Assembly (NCBI GenBank): GCA_914767715.1
Contig: OU612067.1
Span: forward strand, 24,094,162-24,158,161
Direction of reading: 5' to 3'
Length of the DNA stretch: 64,000 bases
From: Membranipora membranacea
Taxonomy: Eukaryota; Bryozoa; Gymnolaemata; Cheilostomatida; Membraniporidae
Under the pieces are notes generated by a model that saw only the letters and a program-made list of their open reading frames with translations, made no database searches and was not told the origin of the DNA. Both the position numbers and the translations under genes were made by a program. Position 1 is the stretch's first letter. The number at the start of each line of letters is the position of its first letter. This document shows positions 39,546 through 51,600 of the stretch, piece after piece.

Positions 39546-39815
39546 GATCTGAGCGAAAAAAAAGCGTGATACCCACCCTTGGTATTATTTTGAAAATTTC
39601 AAGTCAGCTTAATTACCGCCCTATTAATCCGAGGATTCCAATATTCTGGATTTTGAATAAGGCCGATAAGAGCTTGAACTGGTTGGAGTTTGATAAAGAT
39701 TCGAGAGAGTTTTAATTTTTGATGTTGCCGTATGGCATGTTTTTTTTTAGCAAAAGTGACCCTAATTATAACGGACGCTGACGGAGAATGAAAAGCCGCA
39801 GAGGCAAACGGTTTG
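39482..39815 (+). repeat. Representative consensus-like monomer (334 bp)
   Basis: This copy is used as the reference for anatomy. In order it has GATTCGAGA (39484-39492), the perfect 10-bp palindrome CCTCATGAGG (39511-39520) overlapping GAG|GTGAGT, a T6 run (39540-39545), an A8 tract flanked by GCG (39556-39563), and an imperfect hairpin TGATACC/GGTATTA with a 7-nt loop (39567-39587). A second GATTCGAGA follows in the last third, then TTTTAATTTTT, GCCGTATGGC, and a T9 tract ending in AG just before the CAAAAGTGACC segment. The length, 334 bp, is twice 167 bp. Variant monomers change GCCGTATGGC to the perfect palindrome GCCATATGGC. Function is unknown. Confidence 0.9.
39567..39587 (+). other. 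Small hairpin and deletion hot spot of the monomer (example copy)
   Basis: TGATACC and GGTATTA form a 7-bp stem with one G-T wobble around the loop CACCCTT. Short monomer classes lose 11 bp (near 1090, 2080, 3408 and 5070), 12 bp (near 7066, 8723, 16347 and 18657) or 13 bp (near 12724, 13714, 14704, 15694, 18004, 18984, 19974, 20960, 21616, 22606, 23596, 27587, 29912 and 31568) exactly here, removing the left arm and the loop. The short classes are confined to the first 32 kb of the window. Confidence 0.7.
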
Positions 39816-39946
39816 CTGATTCGAGATAAGCAGAAGTTGCTCCTCCTCATGAGGTGAGTTAGAAGCAAATCTATTTTTTGATCTGAGCGAAAAAAAAGCG
39901 TGATACCCACCCTTGGTATTATTTTGAAAATTTCAAGTAAGCTTAA

Positions 39947-42900
39947 TTACGTCCTATTAATCCGAGGATTCCAATATTCTGGATTTTGAATAAGGCCGAT
40001 AAGAGCTTGAACTGGTTGGAGTTTGATAAAGATTCGAGAGAGTTTTAATTTTTGATGTTGCCGTATGGCATGTTTTATTTTAGCAAAAGTGACCCTAATT
40101 AAAACGGACGCTGACGGAGAATGAAAAGCCGCAGAGGCAAACGGTTTGCTGATTCGAGATAAGCAGAAGTTGCTCCTCCTCCTGAGGTGAGTTAGAAGCA
40201 AATCTATTTTTTGATCTGAGCGAAAAAAAAGCGTGATACCCAACTTTGATATTATTTTGAAAATTTCAAGTCAGCTTAATTACCGCCCTATTAATCCGAG
40301 GATTCCAATATTCTGGATTTTGAATAAGGCCGATAAGAGCTTGAACTGGTTGGAGTTTGATAAAGATTTGAGAGAGTTTTAATTTTTGATGTTGCCGTAT
40401 GGCATGTTTTTTTTTAGCAAAAGTGACCCTAATTAACACGGACGCTGACGGAGAATGAAAAGCCGCAGAGGCAAATTGTTTGCTGATTTGAGATAAGCAG
40501 AAGTTGCTCCTCCTCATGAGGTGAGTTAGAAGCAAATCTATTTTTTGATCTGAGCGAAAAAAAAGCGTGATACCCACCCTTGGTATTATTTTGAAAATTT
40601 CAAGTCAGCTTAATTACCGCCCTATTAATCCGAGGATTCCAATATTCTGGATTTTGAATAAGGCCGATAAGAGCTTGATCTGGTTGGAGTTTGATAAAGA
40701 GTCGAGAGAGTTTTAATTTTTGATGTTGCCGTATGGCATGTTTTTTTTTAGCAAAAGTGACCCTAATTAAAACGGACGCTGACGGAGAATGAAAAGCCGC
40801 AGAGGCAAACGGTTTGCTGATTCGAGATAAGCAGAAGTTGCTCCTCCTCATGGGGTGAGTTAGAAGCAAATCTATTTTTTGACCTGAGCGAAAAAAAAGC
40901 GTGATACCCACCCTTGGTATTATTTTGAAAATTTCAAGTCAGCTTAATTACCGCCCTATTAATCCGAGGATTCCAATATTCTGGATTTTGAATAAGGCCG
41001 ATAAGAGCTTGAACTGGTTGGAGTTTGAAAAGATTCGAGAGAGTTTTAATTTTTGATGTTGCCATATGGCATGTTTTTTTTTAGCAAAAGTGACCCTAAT
41101 TAAAACGGACGCTGACAGAGAATGAAAAGCCGCAGAGGCAAACGGTTTGCTGATTCGAGATAAGCAGAAGTTGCTCCTCCTCATGAGGCGAGTTAGAAGC
41201 AAATCTATTTTTTGATCTGAGCGAAAAAAAAGCGCGATACCCACCCTTGGTATTATTTTGAAAATTTCAAGTCAGCTTAATTACCGCCCTATTAATCCGA
41301 GGATTCCAATATTCTGGATTTTGAATAAGGCCGATAAGAGCTTGAACTGGTTGGAGTTTGATAAAGATTCGAGAGAGTTTTAATTTTTGATGTTGCCGTA
41401 TGGCATGTTTTTTTTTAGCAAAAGTGACCCTAATTATAACGGACGCTGACGGAGAATGAAAAGCCGCAGAGGCAAACGGTTTGCTGATTCGAGATAAGCA
41501 GAAGTTGCTCCTCCTCATGAGGTGAGTTAGAAGCAAATCTATTTTTTGATCTGAGCGAAAAAAAAGCGTGATACCCACCCTTGGTATTATTTTGAAAATT
41601 TCAAGTCAGCTTAATTACCGCCCTATTAATCCGAGGATTCCAATATTCTGGATTTTGAATAAGGCCGATAAGAGCTTGAACTGGTTGGAGTTTGATAAAG
41701 ATTCGAGAGAGTTTTAATTTTTGATGTTGCCGTATGGCATGTTTTTTTTTAGCAAAAGTGACCCTAATTATAACGGACGCTGACGGAGAATGAAAAGCCG
41801 CAGAGGCAAACGGTTTGCTGATTCGAGATAAGCAGAAGTTGCTCCTCCTCATGAGGTGAGTTAGAAGCAAATCTATTTTTTGATCTGAGCGAAAAAAAAG
41901 CGTGATACCCACCCTTGGTATTATTTTGAAAATTTCAAGTAAGCTTAATTACGTCCTATTAATCCGAGGATTCCAATATTCTGGATTTTGAATAAGGCCG
42001 ATAAGAGCTTGAACTGGTTGGAGTTTGATAAAGATTCGAGAGAGTTTTAATTTTTGATGTTGCCGTATGGCATGTTTTATTTTAGCAAAAGTGACCCTAA
42101 TTAAAACGGACGCTGACGGAGAATGAAAAGCCGCAGAGGCAAACGGTTTGCTGATTCGAGATAAGCAGAAGTTGCTCCTCCTCCTGAGGTGAGTTAGAAG
42201 CAAATCTATTTTTTGATCTGAGCGAAAAAAAAGCGTGATACCCAACTTTGATATTATTTTGAAAATTTCAAGTCAGCTTAATTACCGCCCTATTAATCCG
42301 AGGATTCCAATATTCTGGATTTTGAATAAGGCCGATAAGAGCTTGAACTGGTTGGAGTTTGATAAAGATTTGAGAGAGTTTTAATTTTTGATGTTGCCGT
42401 ATGGCATGTTTTTTTTTAGCAAAAGTGACCCTAATTAACACGGACGCTGACGGAGAATGAAAAGCCGCAGAGGCAAATTGTTTGCTGATTTGAGATAAGC
42501 AGAAGTTGCTCCTCCTCATGAGGTGAGTTAGAAGCAAATCTATTTTTTGATCTGAGCGAAAAAAAAGCGTGATACCCACCCTTGGTATTATTTTGAAAAT
42601 TTCAAGTCAGCTTAATTACCGCCCTATTAATCCGAGGATTCCAATATTCTGGATTTTGAATAAGGCCGATAAGAGCTTGATCTGGTTGGAGTTTGATAAA
42701 GAGTCGAGAGAGTTTTAATTTTTGATGTTGCCGTATGGCATGTTTTTTTTTAGCAAAAGTGACCCTAATTAAAACGGACGCTGACGGAGAATGAAAAGCC
42801 GCAGAGGCAAACGGTTTGCTGATTCGAGATAAGCAGAAGTTGCTCCTCCTCATGAGGTGAGTTAGAAGCAAATCTATTTTTTGACCTGAGCGAAAAAAAA

Positions 42901-43246
42901 GCGTGATACCCACCCTTGGTATTATTTTGAAAATTTCAAGTCAGCTTAATTACCGCCCTATTAATCCGAGGATTCCAATATTCTGGATTTTGAATAAGGC
43001 CGATAAGAGCTTGAACTGGTTGGAGTTTGAAAAGATTCGAGAGAGTTTTAATTTTTGATGTTGCCATATGGCATGTTTTTTTTTAGCAAAAGTGACCCTA
43101 ATTAAAACGGACGCTGACAGAGAATGAAAAGCCGCAGAGGCAAACGGTTTGCTGATTCGAGATAAGCAGAAGTTGCTCCTCCTCATGAGGCGAGTTAGAA
43201 GCAAATCTATTTTTTGATCTGAGCGAAAAAAAAGCGCGATACCCAC
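39947..43246 (+). repeat. Nested hexamer, 2,002-bp period
   Basis: The six monomers starting at 39947 recur at 41949. The order is AAGTAAGCTT with TTACGTCC and CTCCTCCTGAGG; AATTAACACGG with GCAAATTGTTTG; TTGATCTGG with GACCTGAGCG; GTTTGAAAAG with GAGGCGAG; then two AATTATAACGG monomers. This extra hexamer separates copy 1 of the 12-monomer unit from the later copies and shows that the unit itself expanded in steps of six. Confidence 0.75.
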
Positions 43247-43268
43247 CCTTGGTATTATTTTGAAAATT

Positions 43269-44581
43269 TCAAGTCAGCTTAATTACCGCCCTATTAATCC
43301 GAGGATTCCAATATTCTGGATTTTGAATAAGGCCGATAAGAGCTTGAACTGGTTGGAGTTTGATAAAGATTCGAGAGAGTTTTAATTTTTGATGTTGCCG
43401 TATGGCATGTTTTTTTTTAGCAAAAGTGACCCTAATTATAACGGACGCTGACGGAGAATGAAATGCCGCAGAGGCAAACGGTTTGCTGATTCGAGATAAG
43501 CAGAAGTTGCTCCTCCTCATGAGGTGAGTTAGAAGCAAATCTATTTTTTGATCTGAGCGAAAAAAAAGCGTGATACCCACCCTTGGTATTATTTTGAAAA
43601 TTTCAAGTCAGCTTAATTACCGCCCTATTAATCCGAGGATTCCAATGTTCTGGATTTTGAATAAGGCCGATAAGAGCTTGAACTGGTTGGAGTTTGATAA
43701 AGATTCGAGAGAGTTTTAATTTTTGATGTTGCCGTATGGCATGTTTTATTTTAGCAAAAGTGACCCTAATTAAATCGGACGCTGACGGAGAATGAAAAGC
43801 CGCAGGGGCAATCGGTTTGCTGATTCGAGATAAGCAGAAGTTGCTCCTCCTCATGAGGTGAGTTAGAAGCAAATCTATTTTTTGATCTGAGCGAAAAAAA
43901 AGCGTGATACCCACCCTTGGTATTATTTTGAAAATTTCAAGTCAGCTTAATTACCGCCCTATTAATCCGAGGATTCCAATATTCTGGATTTTGAATAAGG
44001 TCGATAAGAGCTTGAACTGGTTGGAGTTTGATAAAGATTCGAGAGAGTTTTAATTTTTGATGTTGCCGTATGGCATGTTTTTTTTTAGCAAAAGTGACCC
44101 TAATTGAAACTGACGCTGACGGAGAATGAAAAGCCGCAGAGGCAAACGGTTTGCTGATTCGAGATAAGCAGAAGTTGCTCCTCCTCATGAGGTGAGTTAG
44201 AAGCAAATCTTTTTTTTGATCTGAGCGAAAAAAAAGCGTGATACCCACCCTTGGTATTATTTTGAAAATTTCAAGTCAGCTTAATTACCGCCCTATTAAT
44301 CCGAGGATTCCAATATCCTGGATTTTTAATAAGGCCGATAAGAGCTTGAACTGGTTGGAGTTTGATAAAGATTCGAGAGAGTTTTAATTTTTGATGTTGC
44401 CGTATGGCATGTTTTTTTTAGCAAAAGTGACCCTAATTAAAACGGATGCTGACGGAGAATGAAAAGCCGCAGAGGCAAACGGTTTGCTGATTCGAGATAA
44501 GCAGAAGTTGCTCCTCCTCATGAGGTGAGTTAGAAGCAAATCTTTTTTTTGATCTGAGCGAAAAAAAAGCGTGATACCCAC
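43269..44581 (+). repeat. Four-monomer segment, also at 52612-53924
   Basis: The segment has the order AATTATAACGG with GAAATGCCGC, then CCAATGTTCTGG with TAAATCGGACG and GGGCAATCGG, then AAGGTCGATAAG with AATTGAAACTGACG, then AATATCCTGGATTTTTAAT. It recurs 9,343 bp downstream at 52612-53924. A partial third copy lies after the retrotransposon at about 59500-60349. Confidence 0.75.
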
Positions 44582-44603
44582 CCTTGGTATTATTTTGAAA
44601 ATT

Positions 44604-47600
44604 TCAAGTCAGCTTAATTACCGCCCTATTAATCCGAGGATTCCAATATTCTGGATTTTGAATAAGGCCGATAAGAGCTTGAACTGGTTGGAGTTTGATA
44701 AAGAGTCGAGAGAGTTTTAATTTTTGATGTTGCCGTATGGCATGTTTTTTTTTAGCAAAAGTGACCCTAATTAAAACGGACGCTGACGGAGAATGAAAAG
44801 CCGCAGAGGCAAACGGTTTGCTGATTCGAGATAAGCAGAAGTTGCACCTCCTCATGAGGTGAGTTAGAAGCAAATCTATTTTTTGACCTAAGCGAAAAAA
44901 AAGCGTGATACCCACCCTTGGTATTATTTTGAAAATTTCAAGTCAGCTTAATTACCGCCCTATTAATCCGAGGATTCCAATATTCTGGATTTTGAATAAG
45001 GCCGATAAGAGCTTGAACTGGTTGGAGTTTGAAAAGATTCGAGAGAGTTTTAATTTTTGATGTTGCCATATGGCATGTTTTTTTTTAGCAAAAGTGACCG
45101 TAATTAAAACGGACGCTGACAGAGAATGAAAAGCCGCAGAGGCAAACGGTTTGCTGATTCGAGATAAGCAGAAGTTGCTCCTCCTCATGAGGTGAGTTAG
45201 AAGCAAATCTATTTTTTGATCCGATCGAAAAAAAAGCGCGATACCCACCCTTGGTATTATTTTGAAAATTTCAAGTCAGCTTAATTACCGCCCTATTAAT
45301 CCGAGGATTCCAATATTCTGGATTTTGAATAAGGCCGATAAGAGCTTGAACTGGTTGGAGTTTGATAAAGATTCGAGAGAGTTTTAATTTTTGATGTTGC
45401 CGTATGGCATGTTTTTTTTTAGCAAAAGTGACCCTAATTATAACGGACGCTGACGGAGAATGAAAAGCCGCAGAGGCAAACGGTTTGCTGATTCGAGATA
45501 AGCAGAAGTTGCTCCTCCTCATGAGGTGAGTTAGAAGCAAATCTATTTTTTGATCTGAGCGAAAAAAAAGCGTGATACCCACCCTTGGTATTATTTTGAA
45601 AATTTCAAGTCAGCTTAATTACCGCCCTATTAATCCGAGGATTCCAATATTCTGGATTTTGAATAAGGCCGATAAGAGCTTGAACTGGTTGGAGTTTGAT
45701 AAAGATTCAAGAGAGTTTTAATTTTTGATGTTGCCGTATGGCATGTTTTATTTTAGCAAAAGTGACCCTAATTAAAACGGACGCTGACGGAGAATGAAAA
45801 GCCGCAGAGGCAAACGGTTTGCTGATTCGAGATAAGCAGAAGTTGCTCCTCCTCCTGAGGTGAGTTAGAAGCAAATCTATTTTTTAATCTGAGCGAAAAA
45901 AAAGCGTGATACCCAACTTTGATATTATTTTGAAAATTTCAAGTCAGCTTAATTACCGCCCTATTAATCCGAGGATTCCAATATTCTGGATTTTGAATAA
46001 GGCCGATAAGAGCTTGAACTGGTTGGAGTTTGATAAAGATTTGAGAGAGTTTTAATTTTTGATGTTGCCGTATGGCATGTTTTTTTTTAGCAAAAGTGAC
46101 CCTAATTAAAACGGACGCTGACGGAGAATGAAAAGCCGCAGAGGCAAATTGTTTGCTGATTTGAGATAAGCAGAAGTTGCTCCTCCTCATGAGGTGAGTT
46201 AGAAGCAAATCTATTTTTTGATCTGAGCGAAAAAAAAGCGTGATACCCACCCTTGGTATTATTTTGAAAATTTCAAGTCAGCTTAATTACCGCCCTATTA
46301 ATCCGAGGATTCCAATATTCTGGATTTTGAATAAGGCCGATAAGAGCTTGAACTGGTTGGAGTTTGAAAAGATTCGAGAGAGTTTTAATTTTTGATGTTG
46401 CCATATGGCATGTTTTTTTTTAGCAAAAGTGACCCTAATTAAAACGGACGCTGACAGAGAATGAAAAGCCGCAGAGGCAAACGGTTTGCTGATTCGAGAT
46501 AAGCAGAAGTTGCTCCTCCTCATGAGGCGAGTTAGAAGCAAATCTATTTTTTGATCTGAGCGAAAAAAAAGCGCGATACCCACCCTTGGTATTATTTTGA
46601 AAATTTCAAGTCAGCTTAATTACCGCCCTATTAATCCGAGGATTCCAATATTCTGGATTTTGAATAAGGCCGATAAGAGCTTGAACTGGTTGGAGTTTGA
46701 TAAAGATTCGAGAGAGTTTTAATTTTTGATGTTGCCGTATGGCATGTTTTTTTTTAGCAAAAGTGACCCTAATTATAACGGACGCTGACGGAGAATGAAA
46801 AGCCGCAGAGGCAAACGGTTTGCTGATTCGAGATAAGCAGAAGTTGCTCCTCCTCATGAGGTGAGTTAGAAGCAAATCTATTTTTTGATCTGAGCGAAAA
46901 AAAAGCGTGATACCCACCCTTGGTATTATTTTGAAAATTTCAAGTCAGCTTAATTACCGCCCTATTAATCCGAGGATTCCAATATTCTGGATTTTGAATA
47001 AGGCCGATAAGAGCTTGAACTGGTTGGAGTTTGATAAAGATTCGAGAGAGTTTTAATTTTTGATGTTGCCGTATGGCATGTTTTTTTTTAGCAAAAGTGA
47101 CCCTAATTATAACGGACGCTGACGGAGAATGAAAAGCCGCAGAGGCAAACGGTTTGCTGATTCGAGATAAGCAGAAGTTGCTCCTCCTCATGAGGTGAGT
47201 TAGAAGCAAATCTATTTTTTGATCTGAGCGAAAAAAAAGCGTGATACCCACCCTTGGTATTATTTTGAAAATTTCAAGTAAGCTTAATTACGTCCTATTA
47301 ATCCGAGGATTCCAATATTCTGGATTTTGAATAAGGCCGATAAGAGCTTGAACTGGTTGGAGTTTGATAAAGATTCGAGAGAGTTTTAATTTTTGATGTT
47401 GCCGTATGGCATGTTTTATTTTAGCAAAAGTGACCCTAATTAAAACGGACGCTGACGGAGAATGAAAAGCCGCAGAGGCAAACGGTTTGCTGATTCGAGA
47501 TAAGCAGAAGTTGCTCCTCCTCCTGAGGTGAGTTAGAAGCAAATCTATTTTTTGATCTGAGCGAAAAAAAAGCGTGATACCCAACTTTGATATTATTTTG

Positions 47601-48585
47601 AAAATTTCAAGTCAGCTTAATTACCGCCCTATTAATCCGAGGATTCCAATATTCTGGATTTTGAATAAGGCCGATAAGAGCTTGAACTGGTTGGAGTTTG
47701 ATAAAGATTTGAGAGAGTTTTAATTTTTGATGTTGCCGTATGGCATGTTTTTTTTTAGCAAAAGTGACCCTAATTAACACGGACGCTGACGGAGAATGAA
47801 AAGCCGCAGAGGCAAATTGTTTGCTGATTTGAGATAAGCAGAAGTTGCTCCTCCTCATGAGGTGAGTTAGAAGCAAATCTATTTTTTGATCTGAGCGAAA
47901 AAAAAGCGTGATACCCACCCTTGGTATTATTTTGAAAATTTCAAGTCAGCTTAATTACCGCCCTATTAATCCGAGGATTCCAATATTCTGGATTTTGAAT
48001 AAGGCCGATAAGAGCTTGATCTGGTTGGAGTTTGATAAAGAGTCGAGAGAGTTTTAATTTTTGATGTTGCCGTATGGCATGTTTTTTTTTAGCAAAAGTG
48101 ACCCTAATTAAAACGGACGCTGACGGAGAATGAAAAGCCGCAGAGGCAAACGGTTTGCTGATTCGAGATAAGCAGAAGTTGCTCCTCCTCATGAGGTGAG
48201 TTAGAAGCAAATCTATTTTTTGACCTGAGCGAAAAAAAAGCGTGATACCCACCCTTGGTATTATTTTGAAAATTTCAAGTCAGCTTAATTACCGCCCTAT
48301 TAATCCGAGGATTCCAATATTCTGGATTTTGAATAAGGCCGATAAGAGCTTGAACTGGTTGGAGTTTGAAAAGATTCGAGAGAGTTTTAATTTTTGATGT
48401 TGCCATATGGCATGTTTTTTTTTAGCAAAAGTGACCCTAATTAAAACGGACGCTGACAGAGAATGAAAAGCCGCAGAGGCAAACGGTTTGCTGATTCGAG
48501 ATAAGCAGAAGTTGCTCCTCCTCATGAGGTGAGTTAGAAGCAAATCTTTTTTTTGATCTGAGCGAAAAAAAAGCGTGATACCCAC
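44604..48585 (+). repeat. Twelve-monomer higher-order repeat, copy 2
   Basis: This copy matches copy 1 at offset 7,341 and copy 3 at offset 4,004 through all twelve monomers, and I saw few point differences by eye. Its last monomer (48289-48585) is chimeric: it begins as the GTTTGAAAAG/CCATATGGC class, but from about 48530 it has GAGGTGAG and CAAATCTTTTTTTTG, as in the monomer that precedes the unit at 37043-37240 and 44384-44581. This is the junction expected from unequal exchange between the unit's end and the sequence upstream of its start. Confidence 0.8.
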
Positions 48586-48607
48586 CCTTGGTATTATTTT
48601 GAAAATT

Positions 48608-51600
48608 TCAAGTCAGCTTAATTACCGCCCTATTAATCCGAGGATTCCAATATTCTGGATTTTGAATAAGGCCGATAAGAGCTTGAACTGGTTGGAGTTT
48701 GATAAAGAGTCGAGAGAGTTTTAATTTTTGATGTTGCCGTATGGCATGTTTTTTTTTAGCAAAAGTGACCCTAATTAAAACGGACGCTGACGGAGAATGA
48801 AAAGCCGCAGAGGCAAACGGTTTGCTGATTCGAGATAAGCAGAAGTTGCACCTCCTCATGAGGTGAGTTAGAAGCAAATCTATTTTTTGACCTAAGCGAA
48901 AAAAAAGCGTGATACCCACCCTTGGTATTATTTTGAAAATTTCAAGTCAGCTTAATTACCGCCCTATTAATCCGAGGATTCCAATATTCTGGATTTTGAA
49001 TAAGGCCGATAAGAGCTTGAACTGGTTGGAGTTTGAAAAGATTCGAGAGAGTTTTAATTTTTGATGTTGCCATATGGCATGTTTTTTTTTAGCAAAAGTG
49101 ACCGTAATTAAAACGGACGCTGACAGAGAATGAAAAGCCGCAGAGGCAAACGGTTTGCTGATTCGAGATAAGCAGAAGTTGCTCCTCCTCATGAGGTGAG
49201 TTAGAAGCAAATCTATTTTTTGATCCGATCGAAAAAAAAGCGCGATACCCACCCTTGGTATTATTTTGAAAATTTCAAGTCAGCTTAATTACCGCCCTAT
49301 TAATCCGAGGATTCCAATATTCTGGATTTTGAATAAGGCCGATAAGAGCTTGAACTGGTTGGAGTTTGATAAAGATTCGAGAGAGTTTTAATTTTTGATG
49401 TTGCCGTATGGCATGTTTTTTTTTAGCAAAAGTGACCCTAATTATAACGGACGCTGACGGAGAATGAAAAGCCGCAGAGGCAAACGGTTTGCTGATTCGA
49501 GATAAGCAGAAGTTGCTCCTCCTCATGAGGTGAGTTAGAAGCAAATCTATTTTTTGATCTGAGCGAAAAAAAAGCGTGATACCCACCCTTGGTATTATTT
49601 TGAAAATTTCAAGTCAGCTTAATTACCGCCCTATTAATCCGAGGATTCCAATATTCTGGATTTTGAATAAGGCCGATAAGAGCTTGAACTGGTTGGAGTT
49701 TGATAAAGATTCAAGAGAGTTTTAATTTTTGATGTTGCCGTATGGCATGTTTTATTTTAGCAAAAGTGACCCTAATTAAAACGGACGCTGACGGAGAATG
49801 AAAAGCCGCAGAGGCAAACGGTTTGCTGATTCGAGATAAGCAGAAGTTGCTCCTCCTCCTGAGGTGAGTTAGAAGCAAATCTATTTTTTGATCTGAGCGA
49901 AAAAAAAGCGTGATACCCAACTTTGATATTATTTTGAAAATTTCAAGTCAGCTTAATTACCGCCCTATTAATCCGAGGATTCCAATATTCTGGATTTTGA
50001 ATAAGGCCGATAAGAGCTTGAACTGGTTGGAGTTTGATAAAGATTTGAGAGAGTTTTAATTTTTGATGTTGCCGTATGGCATGTTTTTTTTTAGCAAAAG
50101 TGACCCTAATTAAAACGGACGCTGACGGAGAATGAAAAGCCGCAGAGGCAAATTGTTTGCTGATTTGAGATAAGCAGAAGTTGCTCCTCCTCATGAGGTG
50201 AGTTAGAAGCAAATCTATTTTTTGATCTGAGCGAAAAAAAAGCGTGATACCCACCCTTGGTATTATTTTGAAAATTTCAAGTCAGCTTAATTACCGCCCT
50301 ATTAATCCGAGGATTCCAATATTCTGGATTTTGAATAAGGCCGATAAGAGCTTGAACTGGTTGGAGTTTGAAAAGATTCGAGAGAGTTTTAATTTTTGAT
50401 GTTGCCATATGGCATGTTTTTTTTTAGCAAAAGTGACCCTAATTAAAACGGACGCTGACAGAGAATGAAAAGCCGCAGAGGCAAACGGTTTGCTGATTCG
50501 AGATAAGCAGAAGTTGCTCCTCCTCATGAGGCGAGTTAGAAGCAAATCTATTTTTTGATCTGAGCGAAAAAAAAGCGCGATACCCACCCTTGGTATTATT
50601 TTGAAAATTTCAAGTCAGCTTAATTACCGCCCTATTAATCCGAGGATTCCAATATTCTGGATTTTGAATAAGGCCGATAAGAGCTTGAACTGGTTGGAGT
50701 TTGATAAAGATTCGAGAGAGTTTTAATTTTTGATGTTGCCGTATGGCATGTTTTTTTTTAGCAAAAGTGACCCTAATTATAACGGACGCTGACGGAGAAT
50801 GAAAAGCCGCAGAGGCAAACGGTTTGCTGATTCGAGATAAGCAGAAGTTGCTCCTCCTCATGAGGTGAGTTAGAAGCAAATCTATTTTTTGATCTGAGCG
50901 AAAAAAAAGCGTGATACCCACCCTTGGTATTATTTTGAAAATTTCAAGTCAGCTTAATTACCGCCCTATTAATCCGAGGATTCCAATATTCTGGATTTTG
51001 AATAAGGCCGATAAGAGCTTGAACTGGTTGGAGTTTGATAAAGATTCGAGAGAGTTTTAATTTTTGATGTTGCCGTATGGCATGTTTTTTTTTAGCAAAA
51101 GTGACCCTAATTATAACGGACGCTGACGGAGAATGAAAAGCCGCAGAGGCAAACGGTTTGCTGATTCGAGATAAGCAGAAGTTGCTCCTCCTCATGAGGT
51201 GAGTTAGAAGCAAATCTATTTTTTGATCTGAGCGAAAAAAAAGCGTGATACCCACCCTTGGTATTATTTTGAAAATTTCAAGTAAGCTTAATTACGTCCT
51301 ATTAATCCGAGGATTCCAATATTCTGGATTTTGAATAAGGCCGATAAGAGCTTGAACTGGTTGGAGTTTGATAAAGATTCGAGAGAGTTTTAATTTTTGA
51401 TGTTGCCGTATGGCATGTTTTATTTTAGCAAAAGTGACCCTAATTAAAACGGACGCTGACGGAGAATGAAAAGCCGCAGAGGCAAACGGTTTGCTGATTC
51501 GAGATAAGCAGAAGTTGCTCCTCCTCCTGAGGTGAGTTAGAAGCAAATCTATTTTTTGATCTGAGCGAAAAAAAAGCGTGATACCCAACTTTGATATTAT

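Larger units (their letters stand above)
37263..41244 (+). repeat. Twelve-monomer higher-order repeat, copy 1
   Basis: This is the first of three copies of a 12-monomer series. Its order of diagnostic monomers is: AAAGAGTCGAG with GCACCTCC and GACCTAAGCG; GTTTGAAAAG with CCATATGGC and GACCGTAATT; AATTATAACGG; CATGTTTTATTTTAGC with CTCCTCCTGAGG and CCCAACTTTGATATT; GATTTGAG with GCAAATTGTTTG; the CCATATGGC type with GAGGCGAG; then a series with two AATTATAACGG-position monomers, the CTCCTCCTGAGG type, the AATTAACACGG type, the TTGATCTGG type and again the GAGGCGAG type. The same order recurs 7,341 bp and 11,345 bp downstream. One of the AATTATAACGG positions (39265) reads AATTAAAACGG here, a point difference or conversion. 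Confidence 0.75.
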
